Source: an uncultured Prevotellaceae bacterium (GTDB lineage: Bacteria > Bacteroidota > Bacteroidia > Bacteroidales > Bacteroidaceae). From it: a stretch of DNA of 6,575 nt. Below are positions 1 through 6,525 of the stretch, piece by piece. The position numbers and the translations under genes were made by a program. The stretch is from NCBI GenBank assembly GCA_905202115.1, contig CAJKQZ010000139.1:1-6575 (forward strand). Direction: 5' to 3'. How positions within the stretch are numbered: position 1 is the first letter of the stretch; each line of letters begins with the position of its first letter. Below the pieces are notes generated by a model. That model had not been told where the DNA came from. It made no database searches and was given only the letters and a program-made list of their open reading frames with translations.

Positions 1-31
1 TGTATTTTCAATTTCCTGCGGGAAGTTTTTT
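1..31 (+). repeat. intergenic repeat element, copy 1 (right end only)
   Basis: Bases 11-31 match the last 21-base unit of copy 2 at 19 of 21 positions, including the whole TGCGGGAAGTTTTTT block, and bases 1-10 (ending TTTTCA) resemble the end of its third unit. The rest of the copy lies left of the window. It sits on the 3' side of polA. The element has the same orientation as copies 2 and 3 although polA runs the other way. Confidence 0.75.
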
Positions 32-195
32 ACCGTGTAAAAAAAATATTTTTTTCGTGCGAGGCAGATTTTTATGTAAAACTGTTTGCGGACGATTTTT
101 TGCGGGACTGTTTCGGGCAGCGGCGTAATGGGCTTACTTTTTCCTGCGTCTGCAAGGAAGAGTGGGGGAGGCGGCGGTTTCTGCGGCCGCTTGTG
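32..195. other. non-coding region downstream of polA
   Basis: It begins with a low-complexity stretch: TTTTTTAC, CGT, GTAAAAAA (26-44) is an 8-bp inverted repeat that overlaps a second palindrome of A and T runs (40-55). On the minus strand this gives a run of eight T about 150 bases after the polA stop, possibly where its transcript ends, but no GC-rich hairpin precedes it directly. A hairpin TTCCTGC / GCAAGGAA with a bulge (145-163) lacks a T tract on either strand. GCGGCCGC (183-190) is a plain palindrome. No gene seen. Confidence 0.45.
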
Positions 196-2961
196 TCAGT
201 GGGCCTCGAGCCAGTTGCGGCCTTCTCCGCAGTCGGCCTTCAGCTGCACGCTCAGGGTGTATGCGTTTTCCATTTCGTGAATCACGATTTCCTTAACCTT
301 TTCCGCCTCGTCGGGGAATACGCTGAAATTCAATTCGTCGTGCACTTGCAACATCATTGTGGAGCGTATGTTTTCCTTGCGAAAACGGTTGAAAATGCGT
401 ACCATAGCAATTTTTATTATGTCGGCCGCGCTGCCTTGTATAGGTGCGTTTATGGCATTGCGCTCCGCGTATCCGCGCACAACGGCATTCTTCGAATTGA
501 TGTCGGGCAGGTAGCGGCGACGGCGGAGCAGGGTTTCTATATATCCGTCTCTGCGTGCGCGGAGAATGCTCTCGTCCATGTAGTTGCGCACCTGCGGATA
601 GGTTTCGAAGTAGCTGTCTATAAGTTCTTTTGCCTCGCTGCGCGGAACGTTCAGGCGCTCCGCCAGTCCGAACACCGAAATGCCGTAGATAATGCCGAAG
701 TTGGCCGTTTTTGCCTTGCGGCGCTCGTCGCGCGTAACGTCGGCAATGGATTTGTGGTATATTTTCGCTGCTGTGGCGGCGTGTATGTCGTCGCCCTCGC
801 GGAACGCTTCGATCATGTGCTCGTCGCCGCTGAGATGTGCCATTATGCGCAATTCTATCTGAGAGTAGTCGGCCGAGAAAAAGGTGCAGCCCGGTTCGGG
901 AATGAATGCCTTGCGTATTTCCTTGCCGTCGTCGCCGCGAACGGGGATGTTCTGCAGGTTGGGATTGCTTGAGCTTAGTCGCCCCGTGCTTGTAACTGTC
1001 TGATTGAACGAAGTGTGCAGTTTTCCGGTGGCGGGGTTGATGAGCGCAGGCAAGGCGTCGAGGTACGTGGAGATAAGTTTTTTCAGGCCGCGGTATTTGA
1101 GTATGCAGTCTACTATCTCGTGGCGCGAACGGAGTTTTTCTAGCACTTCTTCGGAGGTGACGTACTGTCCTTTTCTGGTGCGTTTGGCCCGTTCGTCTAT
1201 CTTCAGTTTGTCGAAGAGTATGTCGCCCACCTGTTTGGGCGAGGAAAGGTTGAATCTCTCTCCGGCTAATGCGTAGGCTTCCTCTTCGAGCTTGTTCATA
1301 CGTGCGGTGAACAGTTCGGAAGTCTCTCCGAGAGTTTTCGTGTCGATACGTACTCCGGTGAGTTCCATAGAGGCGAGCACCCGCACGAGGGGCATTTCCA
1401 CTTTTTCGAACAATTCGGCCGCACTGCTCCTGGCAAGTTCGGGCTGCAGGACATTCCGGAGCCGCAAAGTAACGTCGGCGTCCTCGCAGGCGTATTCGTA
1501 AACGGCGGCGGGAGGGAGGTCGCGCATGTTTTTCTGCTTTTTGCCTTTCGCACCTATGAGCTCTTCTATTTTTATTGTGGTGTAGCCGAGATATTGTTCG
1601 GCAAGCGCGTCCATGTTGTGCGGAAGTTCCGGCTGGATTACGTAGTGGGCAATCATCGTGTCGAACATGTCGCCGCCCAACTCAACTCCGTACTTGCTCA
1701 GCACGAGCATGTCGTATTTTATGTTTTGACCTATTTTCAAAGAAAGGGGATTCTCGTATGCCGGTTTGAAGATATCTACGATTTTTTGCGCTTCCGCGCG
1801 GTTGGCCGGCACAGGTATGTAAAAAGCTTCGAATTCTTTCACGGAAAAGCTCAGACCTACGAGTTCGGCTGTCAAGGCGTCGGTTCCGGTGGTCTCAGTG
1901 TCTAAACTGAGAAAAGGAGCCGACAGGAATTTTTGGCTTAATTCGCGCATTTCTTCCTCGTTTTCAACGAGTTTATAGGTATGTTGCACCGATTTAAGGC
2001 CTCTGAGATTTTCTTTTTTCAGAGTTTCCGTGTCCTCGGTCGGATTTACGGCAAAGAGATCGCCTTCTGTTTGTATGTTTCGGCTGAGTTTTTTTCCTCC
2101 TCCCAGTATTCGTGACGCGAGACTGCGGAACTCGAGTTCGGAAAACAGTTCCTGAAGTTTTTCTCTGTTGATGTCGCGAAGCTTCAGTTCGTCCAAAGAA
2201 AACGTTAGCGGGACGTCGGTGCGGATTTCTGCCAGATGACGCGAAAGGCGAATCATCTGTTCGTTGTTCTCGACTTTTGTTTTTATCGCGCCTTTCAGTT
2301 TGTTTTTTTCGGCGAGCAGGTTTTCTATTCCTCCGAACTCGTTTATTAGTTTCACGGCCGTTTTTTCTCCCACGCCAGGGCAGCCGGGAATATTGTCCGA
2401 GCTGTCGCCCATAAGTCCGAGCAGATCGATTACCTGTTCCGGCGTGTCGATTCCGTATTTCGCGGCAACTTCGGCCGGACCGAGCTTTTCGAATGTTCCG
2501 CCTTTCTGCGGACGGAGCATCCATACGTTTTCTCCCACGAGTTGTCCGTAGTCTTTGTCGGGAGTAAGCATGTAGACTTCCGTGTCGGGCGAGGCGAAAA
2601 GATGTGCCGCCGTACCGATAACGTCGTCTGCCTCATAGCCTTCTGCTTCGAGGATAGGAATATTGTAGGCTCTTATGATTTCTTTTATTATGGGCACTGA
2701 TTTCCGTATGTCTTCGGGTGTTTCTTCCCGCTGTGCCTTGTAAGGCTCGTAGATTTCGTGACGGAATGTTTTGCCTGCGGGGTCGAACGCCACGGCCATG
2801 TGAGTGGGCGAGAAGAGTGTCTTTACTTCCTCGAGGGTATTGACGAAACCATATATTGCCGAGGTGTTCTGTCCTTTGGAGTTGATACGCGGTTTCTGTA
2901 TCAGCGCATAGTACGCCCGATATATCAAAGCGTAAGCATCGAGCAGGTATAATTTGTTCAT
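196..2961 (-). CDS. polA: DNA polymerase I, three-domain with proofreading
   Basis: Family A DNA polymerase, 921 residues, which fills gaps, removes RNA primers and acts in excision repair. Domains in order: 5'-3' exonuclease (about 1-290) with LLDAYALIYRAYYA (D8), AFDPAGKTFRHE, EADDVIG (110-116), TPDKDYGQ (133-140) and GDSSDNIPGCPGVGEKTA (185-202, the helix-hairpin-helix region); 3'-5' exonuclease (about 330-510) with intact D354/E356 (LDTETTG), D417 (IGQNIKYD) and Y490xxxD494, so proofreading should be active; polymerase (about 515-921) with motif A DYSQIE (D698), motif B RRKAKTANFGIIYG (R747, K751, F755, Y759) and motif C QVHDE (D875, E876). F755 matches the Phe of E. coli Pol I rather than the Tyr of T7 polymerase. 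The frame is open to 3063, but the family N-terminus MNKLYLLDAY fixes the start at 2961; the 34 upstream residues resemble nothing and would run through the promoter region. It is transcribed divergently from the prenyl synthase. Length and motifs are normal. Confidence 0.98.
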   Translation of the reverse strand: MNKLYLLDAYALIYRAYYALIQKPRINSKGQNTSAIYGFVNTLEEVKTLFSPTHMAVAFDPAGKTFRHEIYEPYKAQREETPEDIRKSVPIIKEIIRAYNIPILEAEGYEADDVIGTAAHLFASPDTEVYMLTPDKDYGQLVGENVWMLRPQKGGTFEKLGPAEVAAKYGIDTPEQVIDLLGLMGDSSDNIPGCPGVGEKTAVKLINEFGGIENLLAEKNKLKGAIKTKVENNEQMIRLSRHLAEIRTDVPLTFSLDELKLRDINREKLQELFSELEFRSLASRILGGGKKLSRNIQTEGDLFAVNPTEDTETLKKENLRGLKSVQHTYKLVENEEEMRELSQKFLSAPFLSLDTETTGTDALTAELVGLSFSVKEFEAFYIPVPANRAEAQKIVDIFKPAYENPLSLKIGQNIKYDMLVLSKYGVELGGDMFDTMIAHYVIQPELPHNMDALAEQYLGYTTIKIEELIGAKGKKQKNMRDLPPAAVYEYACEDADVTLRLRNVLQPELARSSAAELFEKVEMPLVRVLASMELTGVRIDTKTLGETSELFTARMNKLEEEAYALAGERFNLSSPKQVGDILFDKLKIDERAKRTRKGQYVTSEEVLEKLRSRHEIVDCILKYRGLKKLISTYLDALPALINPATGKLHTSFNQTVTSTGRLSSSNPNLQNIPVRGDDGKEIRKAFIPEPGCTFFSADYSQIELRIMAHLSGDEHMIEAFREGDDIHAATAAKIYHKSIADVTRDERRKAKTANFGIIYGISVFGLAERLNVPRSEAKELIDSYFETYPQVRNYMDESILRARRDGYIETLLRRRRYLPDINSKNAVVRGYAERNAINAPIQGSAADIIKIAMVRIFNRFRKENIRSTMMLQVHDELNFSVFPDEAEKVKEIVIHEMENAYTLSVQLKADCGEGRNWLEAH

Positions 2962-2978
2962 AAGTTGCAATTTTACGG

Positions 2979-2986
2979 TAAATGTA
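2979..2986 (-). promoter_or_regulatory. putative -7 element of the polA promoter
   Basis: On the minus strand these bases read TACATTTA, one mismatch from the Bacteroidota sigma-ABfr -7 consensus TAnnTTTG. They lie 18 bases upstream of the polA start, which implies a leader of roughly a dozen bases. I see no convincing -33 TTG at the usual distance. No Shine-Dalgarno sequence precedes the ATG, as is normal in this phylum. Confidence 0.35.
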
Positions 2987-3019
2987 GCTAAAATCGAGCA
3001 ATAGGTTGCGATTAATTCG

Positions 3020-3027
3020 TATTTTTG
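3020..3027 (+). promoter_or_regulatory. putative -7 element of the prenyl synthase promoter
   Basis: TATTTTTG is an exact match to the Bacteroidota -7 consensus TAnnTTTG and ends 18 bases before the ATG at 3046. No clear -33 TTG sits about 20 bases further upstream; the nearest TTG (3006-3008) is too close. It faces away from the polA -7 candidate in the same 84-bp intergenic region, so the two promoters are back to back. Confidence 0.45.
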
Positions 3028-3045
3028 TAGCCCGCAACCCCAGGC

Positions 3046-4104
3046 ATGGTAACAATAAATCAAATTTCAGAGCCCATTTTGCGCGAGCTTCAGGTGTATC
3101 GCGAGAAATTCAAGGGCGCTCTTCAGCACGAGGACGATTTGCTGGGGAGTGTGCTCGGATATGTACGTCAGCGCAACGGCAAGATGATGCGTCCCATGCT
3201 TGTTTTGCTCACGGCCCGCGAGTTCGGCAGCGTGGGCGAGGTTGCATATCGTTCGGCCATAACTGTAGAGTTGCTTCACACGGCGAGTTTGCTGCACGAC
3301 GACGTTGTAGACGAGAGCAACCAGCGCCGCGGACAGAGTTCGGTTAATGCAATTTACGACAACCGGATAGCTGTTCTTGTGGGCGACTATATTCTTTCAA
3401 CCTCCCTCGAACAGGCCACGCTCACCGGCAGCATGCGCATTGTCAGGCGCATTGCCGAGCTGGGAAAAATGCTTTCCGACGGAGAGGTAAAGCAAATTGC
3501 AAGTATCAGAGACAGAGAGATTTCAGAACATACCTATTACGATATAATTCACTGCAAGACTGCGGAGCTTTTTGCCGCATGTGCGGAGCTCGGGGCCATT
3601 TCGTCGGGAGCTCGCGAGGCCGATGTTGCAAAGGCATATCGCCTGGGCGAGATAATAGGTATGTGTTTTCAGATACGTGATGATATTTTCGATTATTACG
3701 AAAGCGCGGAAATAGGCAAGCCTACGGGCAACGACATGCGTGAGGGCAAACTTACGCTTCCGGTTATACATGTGCTGAAAAACACGTCGGATTCCGAAAT
3801 GCTCGGCATAGCCGCAAAGGTGAAAGACGGCAGTGTAACGTGCGATGAAATCGGGAAATTGGTCGATTTTACCAAGAAAAACGGAGGCATAGACTATGCC
3901 GAGAGCGTGATGAGCCGTTTTTCCGACGAAGCACGGGAACTTATTGCAGGGTATTCCAACGACGGAGTGAGGGCCGCACTGATGTGGATTTCGTGGCCGA
4001 AAGGAAAATGTAGTTTTACGGAAAACCTCTTTGCGAGCCGGACAAGTTTTTGCCGGCTGTTTTTATGCCTCTACTGCATGTGGTGTAATGTTTCTGTCGG
4101 ATGA
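3046..4104 (+). CDS. trans-polyprenyl diphosphate synthase with frameshifted C-terminus
   Basis: Long-chain all-trans prenyl diphosphate synthase, which condenses isopentenyl diphosphate onto an allylic primer. In Bacteroidales it most likely makes the menaquinone side chain (inferred from the family). Visible motifs: RQRNGKMMRP (41-50, diphosphate-binding K46 and R49); first Asp-rich motif LLHDDVVDE (82-90, D85, D86, D89); K171-T172; second Asp-rich motif FQIRDDIFDY (208-217, D212, D213, D216); GKPTGNDMREGKLTLP. The fold looks complete to about residue 312. After that, homologues as I recall them continue in the pattern AYxDFVxERK and stop; here the frame reads MWISWPKGKC and continues for about 40 unrelated residues, rich in Cys and Phe, to 4104. 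The expected ending DFVAERKM followed by TAG is present in the neighbouring frame and ends at 4013, so a net loss of 1, 4 or 7 bases near 3978-3990 is likely. The catalytic core is untouched, so activity may survive. The start at 3046 suits the family N-terminus. ispB-like is possible, but chain length cannot be read from the sequence. Confidence 0.93.
   Translation: MVTINQISEPILRELQVYREKFKGALQHEDDLLGSVLGYVRQRNGKMMRPMLVLLTAREFGSVGEVAYRSAITVELLHTASLLHDDVVDESNQRRGQSSVNAIYDNRIAVLVGDYILSTSLEQATLTGSMRIVRRIAELGKMLSDGEVKQIASIRDREISEHTYYDIIHCKTAELFAACAELGAISSGAREADVAKAYRLGEIIGMCFQIRDDIFDYYESAEIGKPTGNDMREGKLTLPVIHVLKNTSDSEMLGIAAKVKDGSVTCDEIGKLVDFTKKNGGIDYAESVMSRFSDEARELIAGYSNDGVRAALMWISWPKGKCSFTENLFASRTSFCRLFLCLYCMWCNVSVG
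4036..4064 (+). terminator. rho-independent terminator of the prenyl synthase gene
   Basis: AGCCGG (4036-4041), a bulged A, then CAA pair with TTG and CCGGCT (4050-4058) around a GTTT loop, followed by G and five T (4060-4064). This is a compact GC-rich hairpin with a U tract. It starts 22 bases after the expected stop codon (TAG, 4011-4013), the normal place, but lies inside the present reading frame, which continues to 4104. That position supports the view that the open tail is a recent accident. Confidence 0.8.
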
Positions 4105-4210
4105 ATATATTTTCATTTGCCGTGAATAAATATGCACTTCGAAGACGGGGGCGGACAGGGTTTTTTATAGATTTTGTAATGCTTTGATTTATAGGGGGCT
4201 TTAATGTACG

Positions 4211-4298
4211 CGAAAATATGTCTGAGATATTTTGAATTATCTCAGACATATTTTCGATTATCTCGGAGATAATTTCAATTATCTGCGGGAAGTTTTTT
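4211..4298 (+). repeat. intergenic 21-nt-period palindromic repeat element, copy 2 (complete)
   Basis: Four units in a row at an exact 21-base step: 4215-4235, 4236-4256, 4257-4277 and 4278-4298. The last three begin ATTATCT and the first begins AATATGT. Adjacent units match at 15, 17 and 13 of 21 positions. Units 1 and 2 form a perfect 19-bp inverted repeat: CGAAAATATGTCTGAGATA (4211-4229) against its exact complement at 4238-4256, with an 8-base spacer. Unit 3 is itself palindromic (ATTATCTC, G, GAGATAAT, 4257-4273). Unit 4 ends in TGCGGGAAGTTTTTT, where CGGGAA can fold onto the following TTTCCG. The left boundary may reach 4196, since GGGCTTTAATG there resembles GGGCTTTATG before copy 3. 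No coding content and no spacers. Function unknown. Confidence 0.85.
4217..4250. promoter_or_regulatory. possible operator or hairpin core of repeat copy 2
   Basis: The dyad TATGTCTGAGATA / TATCTCAGACATA has its two half-sites 21 bases apart, two helical turns, so a protein bound at both would sit on one face of the DNA. As RNA the same bases form a 19-bp AU-rich hairpin with an 8-base loop. The sequence cannot say whether it acts as DNA (regulator or nucleoid protein site) or as RNA (terminator or 3'-end stabiliser). Confidence 0.3.
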
Positions 4299-4451
4299 CC
4301 GAAGTCCTATTTTTATGTTCGCGCAAGGGGGAAGAACAGTCCGGGAAATGAATATTAATTCATAATGGGGCAGGGCGGTATGCTCGCGTTCTCTTTCCTG
4401 ACAGTGTTCTTTATTATATAGGCGAATTACGGCTTTATCGGTTGAATTTCT

Positions 4452-4459
4452 TATTTTTA
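4452..4459 (+). promoter_or_regulatory. possible -7 element for the glycoside hydrolase gene
   Basis: TATTTTTA differs from the Bacteroidota consensus TAnnTTTG at the last base and lies 27 bases before the chosen ATG at 4487. It also lies downstream of the in-frame ATG at 4442. If it is the real promoter, translation can only begin at 4487, in agreement with the signal peptide. No convincing -33 element is visible. Confidence 0.3.
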
Positions 4460-4486
4460 CGTTTTCAAGATTCAGAACAGAAGAAT

Positions 4487-6367
4487 ATGAATATTGTTTT
4501 TCGCTTTTTTTCCGCGCTTGCCGTTGCGTTTTTTCTCGTAAATGTGCCGGTTGGTGCGCAGGAGGTCGCTCCGCTTTTCCCGTGTTCATCGGTACTTGAG
4601 AATGCTTACGGTATGTGTTCCCACATCACGCGCCCGTATATGGATTTCGATTGTCGCAGTCAGGATCTCGACTGTGCGCGCCGTGCCGGTGCGAAATGGA
4701 TTCGCTCGGATTTCGATTTTTCCACGGTATTCCCGCACGGCGTTCCCGAAGCCGACGACACTGTTTTCGACGCCGTAATGCAGAGTTGCGACTCGGCGGG
4801 AGCGAGTTTGCTGCCTATTATCGTGGGCGGTACCGACAAGGGTTGGGCCTGGGAGGACGCAGACGATTATATGGCTTATGTAGAGCATGTTGCGCAACGC
4901 TATAAAGGGAGAATCGGTCATTGGGAGGTAATAAACGAACTTAATCTCCAGCGCAGGTTTCCTCCGTATCAGCTTGCGCGCAATTATGCCTCGGTGCTGA
5001 AACGTGTGTCGCAGATAATAAGGCGCACCGATTCGCAGGCGCGGGTGGTGTTCGGCGGAATGGGAGGGGTGGACAGCATTTTCCTTACGTCTGTCTGCGG
5101 CGACGGCATGACGCCGGAGAGTTTCGACGTTATGAATTTTCACTCTTACAATGCTCCAGAGGAGTTGCCCGTAAGTTTTCACCGTCTGGCCGCCATAATG
5201 CGCAGTCAGCAGTGGAAGAAACCGGTTTGGCTTACCGAGACAGGGTTTTCCACACCTCCTGGCATCGGTTCGCACAAGGGATTCTGGCATGAATTAGTGC
5301 CGTATGCATGCAGGCGTTTGGGAATAAATCCTGCGAAATCCGACATTGCCGTGGTGAGCGACCCTGCGCGTGGAGTGATTTTCACAACCGGTCAGAACGA
5401 CGGATATTTTGATGTTTTCCGGAAAGTCAGTTACATAAAGTGCGACGAAATCGCTGTGCTTGATCCTAAGAAAACACAGTTCCTGCTTGCTGCCTACGGA
5501 GAGTATTTCCCTAAGGAATTCAATGCGGCCGTGGTTTCCTATGTGCGCCGCGGCGGCACGCTTGTATGTCCCAACGGCGTTCCTTTCTATTACAATGCGT
5601 GGACAACCGAGGGCTACGTTTCTTCGCCGAGCAACGTGCATTCCGATCTGCATATCGCTTTTGCTTATTGGTGGAACGATGACGCCAAGCGGCGTAATCT
5701 GCCCGAAATCCCCTCATGGCGGGCCTGCGCTCCTGGAGTGGAGCTGACATACGGCTGGGATTTTTCGGCTGGCAATTCGGCGCGTTATCTCGACACGGGC
5801 AACTTGCGCGAAGGAGATGAGTTCTTTCCGCTTTTGCTCGCGGGAACGGAACAGCATAACGCACCCGTGGCGGGCGTTTACAGGTTCGGAAGCGACCTGA
5901 AGGGAAATGTGATAATACAGACGCGCATAGATTCTCCTGTACGCAATGAAAATGTTCAGGCACAGTGGGTTGCGCGGGCACATATCATATCTTTTGCCTA
6001 TGGCATGGACAAGGTTTTCTGGTATCACCTCAGGGCGTTCGAGCAAAACCCCGACGACTGGGAATCGTATTACGGAATAGTTCACAAGGACTTTTCTCCG
6101 AAGCCGGCTTTTAATGCCTACGAAACGCTTGTCCGCATGCTGCCCGACGGCTCTACGCGTCCTGTGCTGCGTATCGACGGAATGGAATATTCGGCTTCGT
6201 GGGTGCGCCCCGACAAACGGCGCGTGAAAGCTTTGTGGAGCCTTGCGCCGGGGATAAAATGCTCGGTAAAATCGAGGAAAAGCGAGTTGTACGATTACAT
6301 GGGCCGGCCTATGAAAAAACGAACGTTCGAGCTCGGCGCCGGAGTGGTTTATGTGGTGGAACCTTAA
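4487..6367 (+). CDS. secreted clan GH-A glycoside hydrolase with a large inserted region
   Basis: A 626-residue exported hydrolase. Residues 1-24 form a signal peptide (MNIVFRFF, hydrophobic stretch, likely cut at VGA/QE). No lipobox cysteine follows, so periplasmic or secreted. This places the start at 4487 rather than 4442, which would add 15 polar residues before the signal. A (beta/alpha)8 barrel starts near residue 40: the acid/base is probably E151 in HWEVINELN and the nucleophile E251 in PVWLTETGF, the NE and E pair of clan GH-A. Residues about 256-490 interrupt the barrel: first a Rossmann or GATase-like part (about 284-375, with VVSYVRRGGTLVCPNGVPFYY, reminiscent of the GH42 trimerisation domain), then a beta-rich part (about 415-482). 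Barrel strand 8 seems to resume at ISFAYGMDKVFWYHLR (W512). About 555-626 is a small beta-rich C-terminal domain. No SusC/SusD partner or regulator lies in the window. GH39- or GH42-like relatives are possible; family and substrate cannot be named from sequence alone. Confidence 0.85.
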   Translation: MNIVFRFFSALAVAFFLVNVPVGAQEVAPLFPCSSVLENAYGMCSHITRPYMDFDCRSQDLDCARRAGAKWIRSDFDFSTVFPHGVPEADDTVFDAVMQSCDSAGASLLPIIVGGTDKGWAWEDADDYMAYVEHVAQRYKGRIGHWEVINELNLQRRFPPYQLARNYASVLKRVSQIIRRTDSQARVVFGGMGGVDSIFLTSVCGDGMTPESFDVMNFHSYNAPEELPVSFHRLAAIMRSQQWKKPVWLTETGFSTPPGIGSHKGFWHELVPYACRRLGINPAKSDIAVVSDPARGVIFTTGQNDGYFDVFRKVSYIKCDEIAVLDPKKTQFLLAAYGEYFPKEFNAAVVSYVRRGGTLVCPNGVPFYYNAWTTEGYVSSPSNVHSDLHIAFAYWWNDDAKRRNLPEIPSWRACAPGVELTYGWDFSAGNSARYLDTGNLREGDEFFPLLLAGTEQHNAPVAGVYRFGSDLKGNVIIQTRIDSPVRNENVQAQWVARAHIISFAYGMDKVFWYHLRAFEQNPDDWESYYGIVHKDFSPKPAFNAYETLVRMLPDGSTRPVLRIDGMEYSASWVRPDKRRVKALWSLAPGIKCSVKSRKSELYDYMGRPMKKRTFELGAGVVYVVEP

Positions 6368-6525
6368 GAGCTCGGCAACAGTGCGTGCTGCAAGGAAAAT
6401 TCCCTCTCGCGCAACGTTTTGCGGCTTTTGGGTGGAGTGGTGCGCAAAGTGCGCCGAAAATCCGTCTGCGGGCTTTAAAACGGCTTTTGTGCGGCGATAG
6501 TTTGCAGGGCTTTATGGGGTTGAAA
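6368..6525. other. non-coding region downstream of the glycoside hydrolase
   Basis: GC-rich spacer with no supportable ORF. Two small stems are visible: CGCAA, CGTT, TTGCG (6410-6423) followed by GCTTTTG, and GCGCA, AAG, TGCGC (6442-6454) with no T run. GGGCTTTA occurs twice (6469 and 6507), the second just before repeat copy 3. Confidence 0.5.
6410..6429 (+). terminator. weak candidate terminator of the glycoside hydrolase gene
   Basis: Five-base-pair stem CGCAA / TTGCG with a CGTT loop, followed by GC and four T, 42 bases after the stop codon. The stem is short and the T tract is broken, so efficiency is doubtful; the long palindrome of repeat copy 3 further down could end transcription instead. 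Confidence 0.3.

Larger units (their letters stand above)
4105..4486. other. gene-poor intergenic region between prenyl synthase and glycoside hydrolase
   Basis: A 382-base stretch without a supportable gene. It holds repeat copy 2 (4211-4298) and, near its right end, a possible promoter for the glycoside hydrolase. Bases 4105-4210 and 4299-4450 are AT-rich and show no tRNA, recognisable riboswitch or conserved ORF. Minus-strand open frames here (4016-4249 and 4275-4589) run through the terminator or the repeat, or overlap the signal-peptide region of the next gene, and do not look like proteins. Confidence 0.6.

Noticed and set aside
145..163. Terminator for polA at the TTCCTGC hairpin
   Set aside because: On the minus strand the stem is followed by A residues, not T, so it lacks the U tract of an intrinsic terminator.
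100..972. A 290-residue open frame on the plus strand
   Set aside because: It lies wholly antisense to the start-to-motif-verified polA exonuclease/polymerase gene, or in its 3' flank, and shows no domain of its own; typical of GC-rich third-position antisense frames.
2962..3063. 34-residue N-terminal extension of DNA polymerase I
   Set aside because: The family begins at MNKLYLLDAY; the extension covers the promoter region and overlaps the start of the divergent gene.
4016..4249. Small minus-strand gene of 77 residues
   Set aside because: It spans the prenyl synthase terminator and the repeat hairpin, and has no protein-like features.
4211..4298. CRISPR array
   Set aside because: Units abut at a 21-base step with no unique spacers, they diverge from one another, and no cas gene is in the window.
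4442..4486. Upstream start for the glycoside hydrolase
   Set aside because: It would put 15 polar residues ahead of a classic signal peptide and lies upstream of the candidate -7 element; the ATG at 4487 is better.
4586..5290. A 234-residue minus-strand open frame
   Set aside because: Fully antisense to the barrel of the glycoside hydrolase, basic and low in pattern, with no recognisable motif.
4487..6367. Lipoprotein export of the glycoside hydrolase
   Set aside because: There is no cysteine at the expected cleavage site; the signal ends VGA/QE, a type I site.
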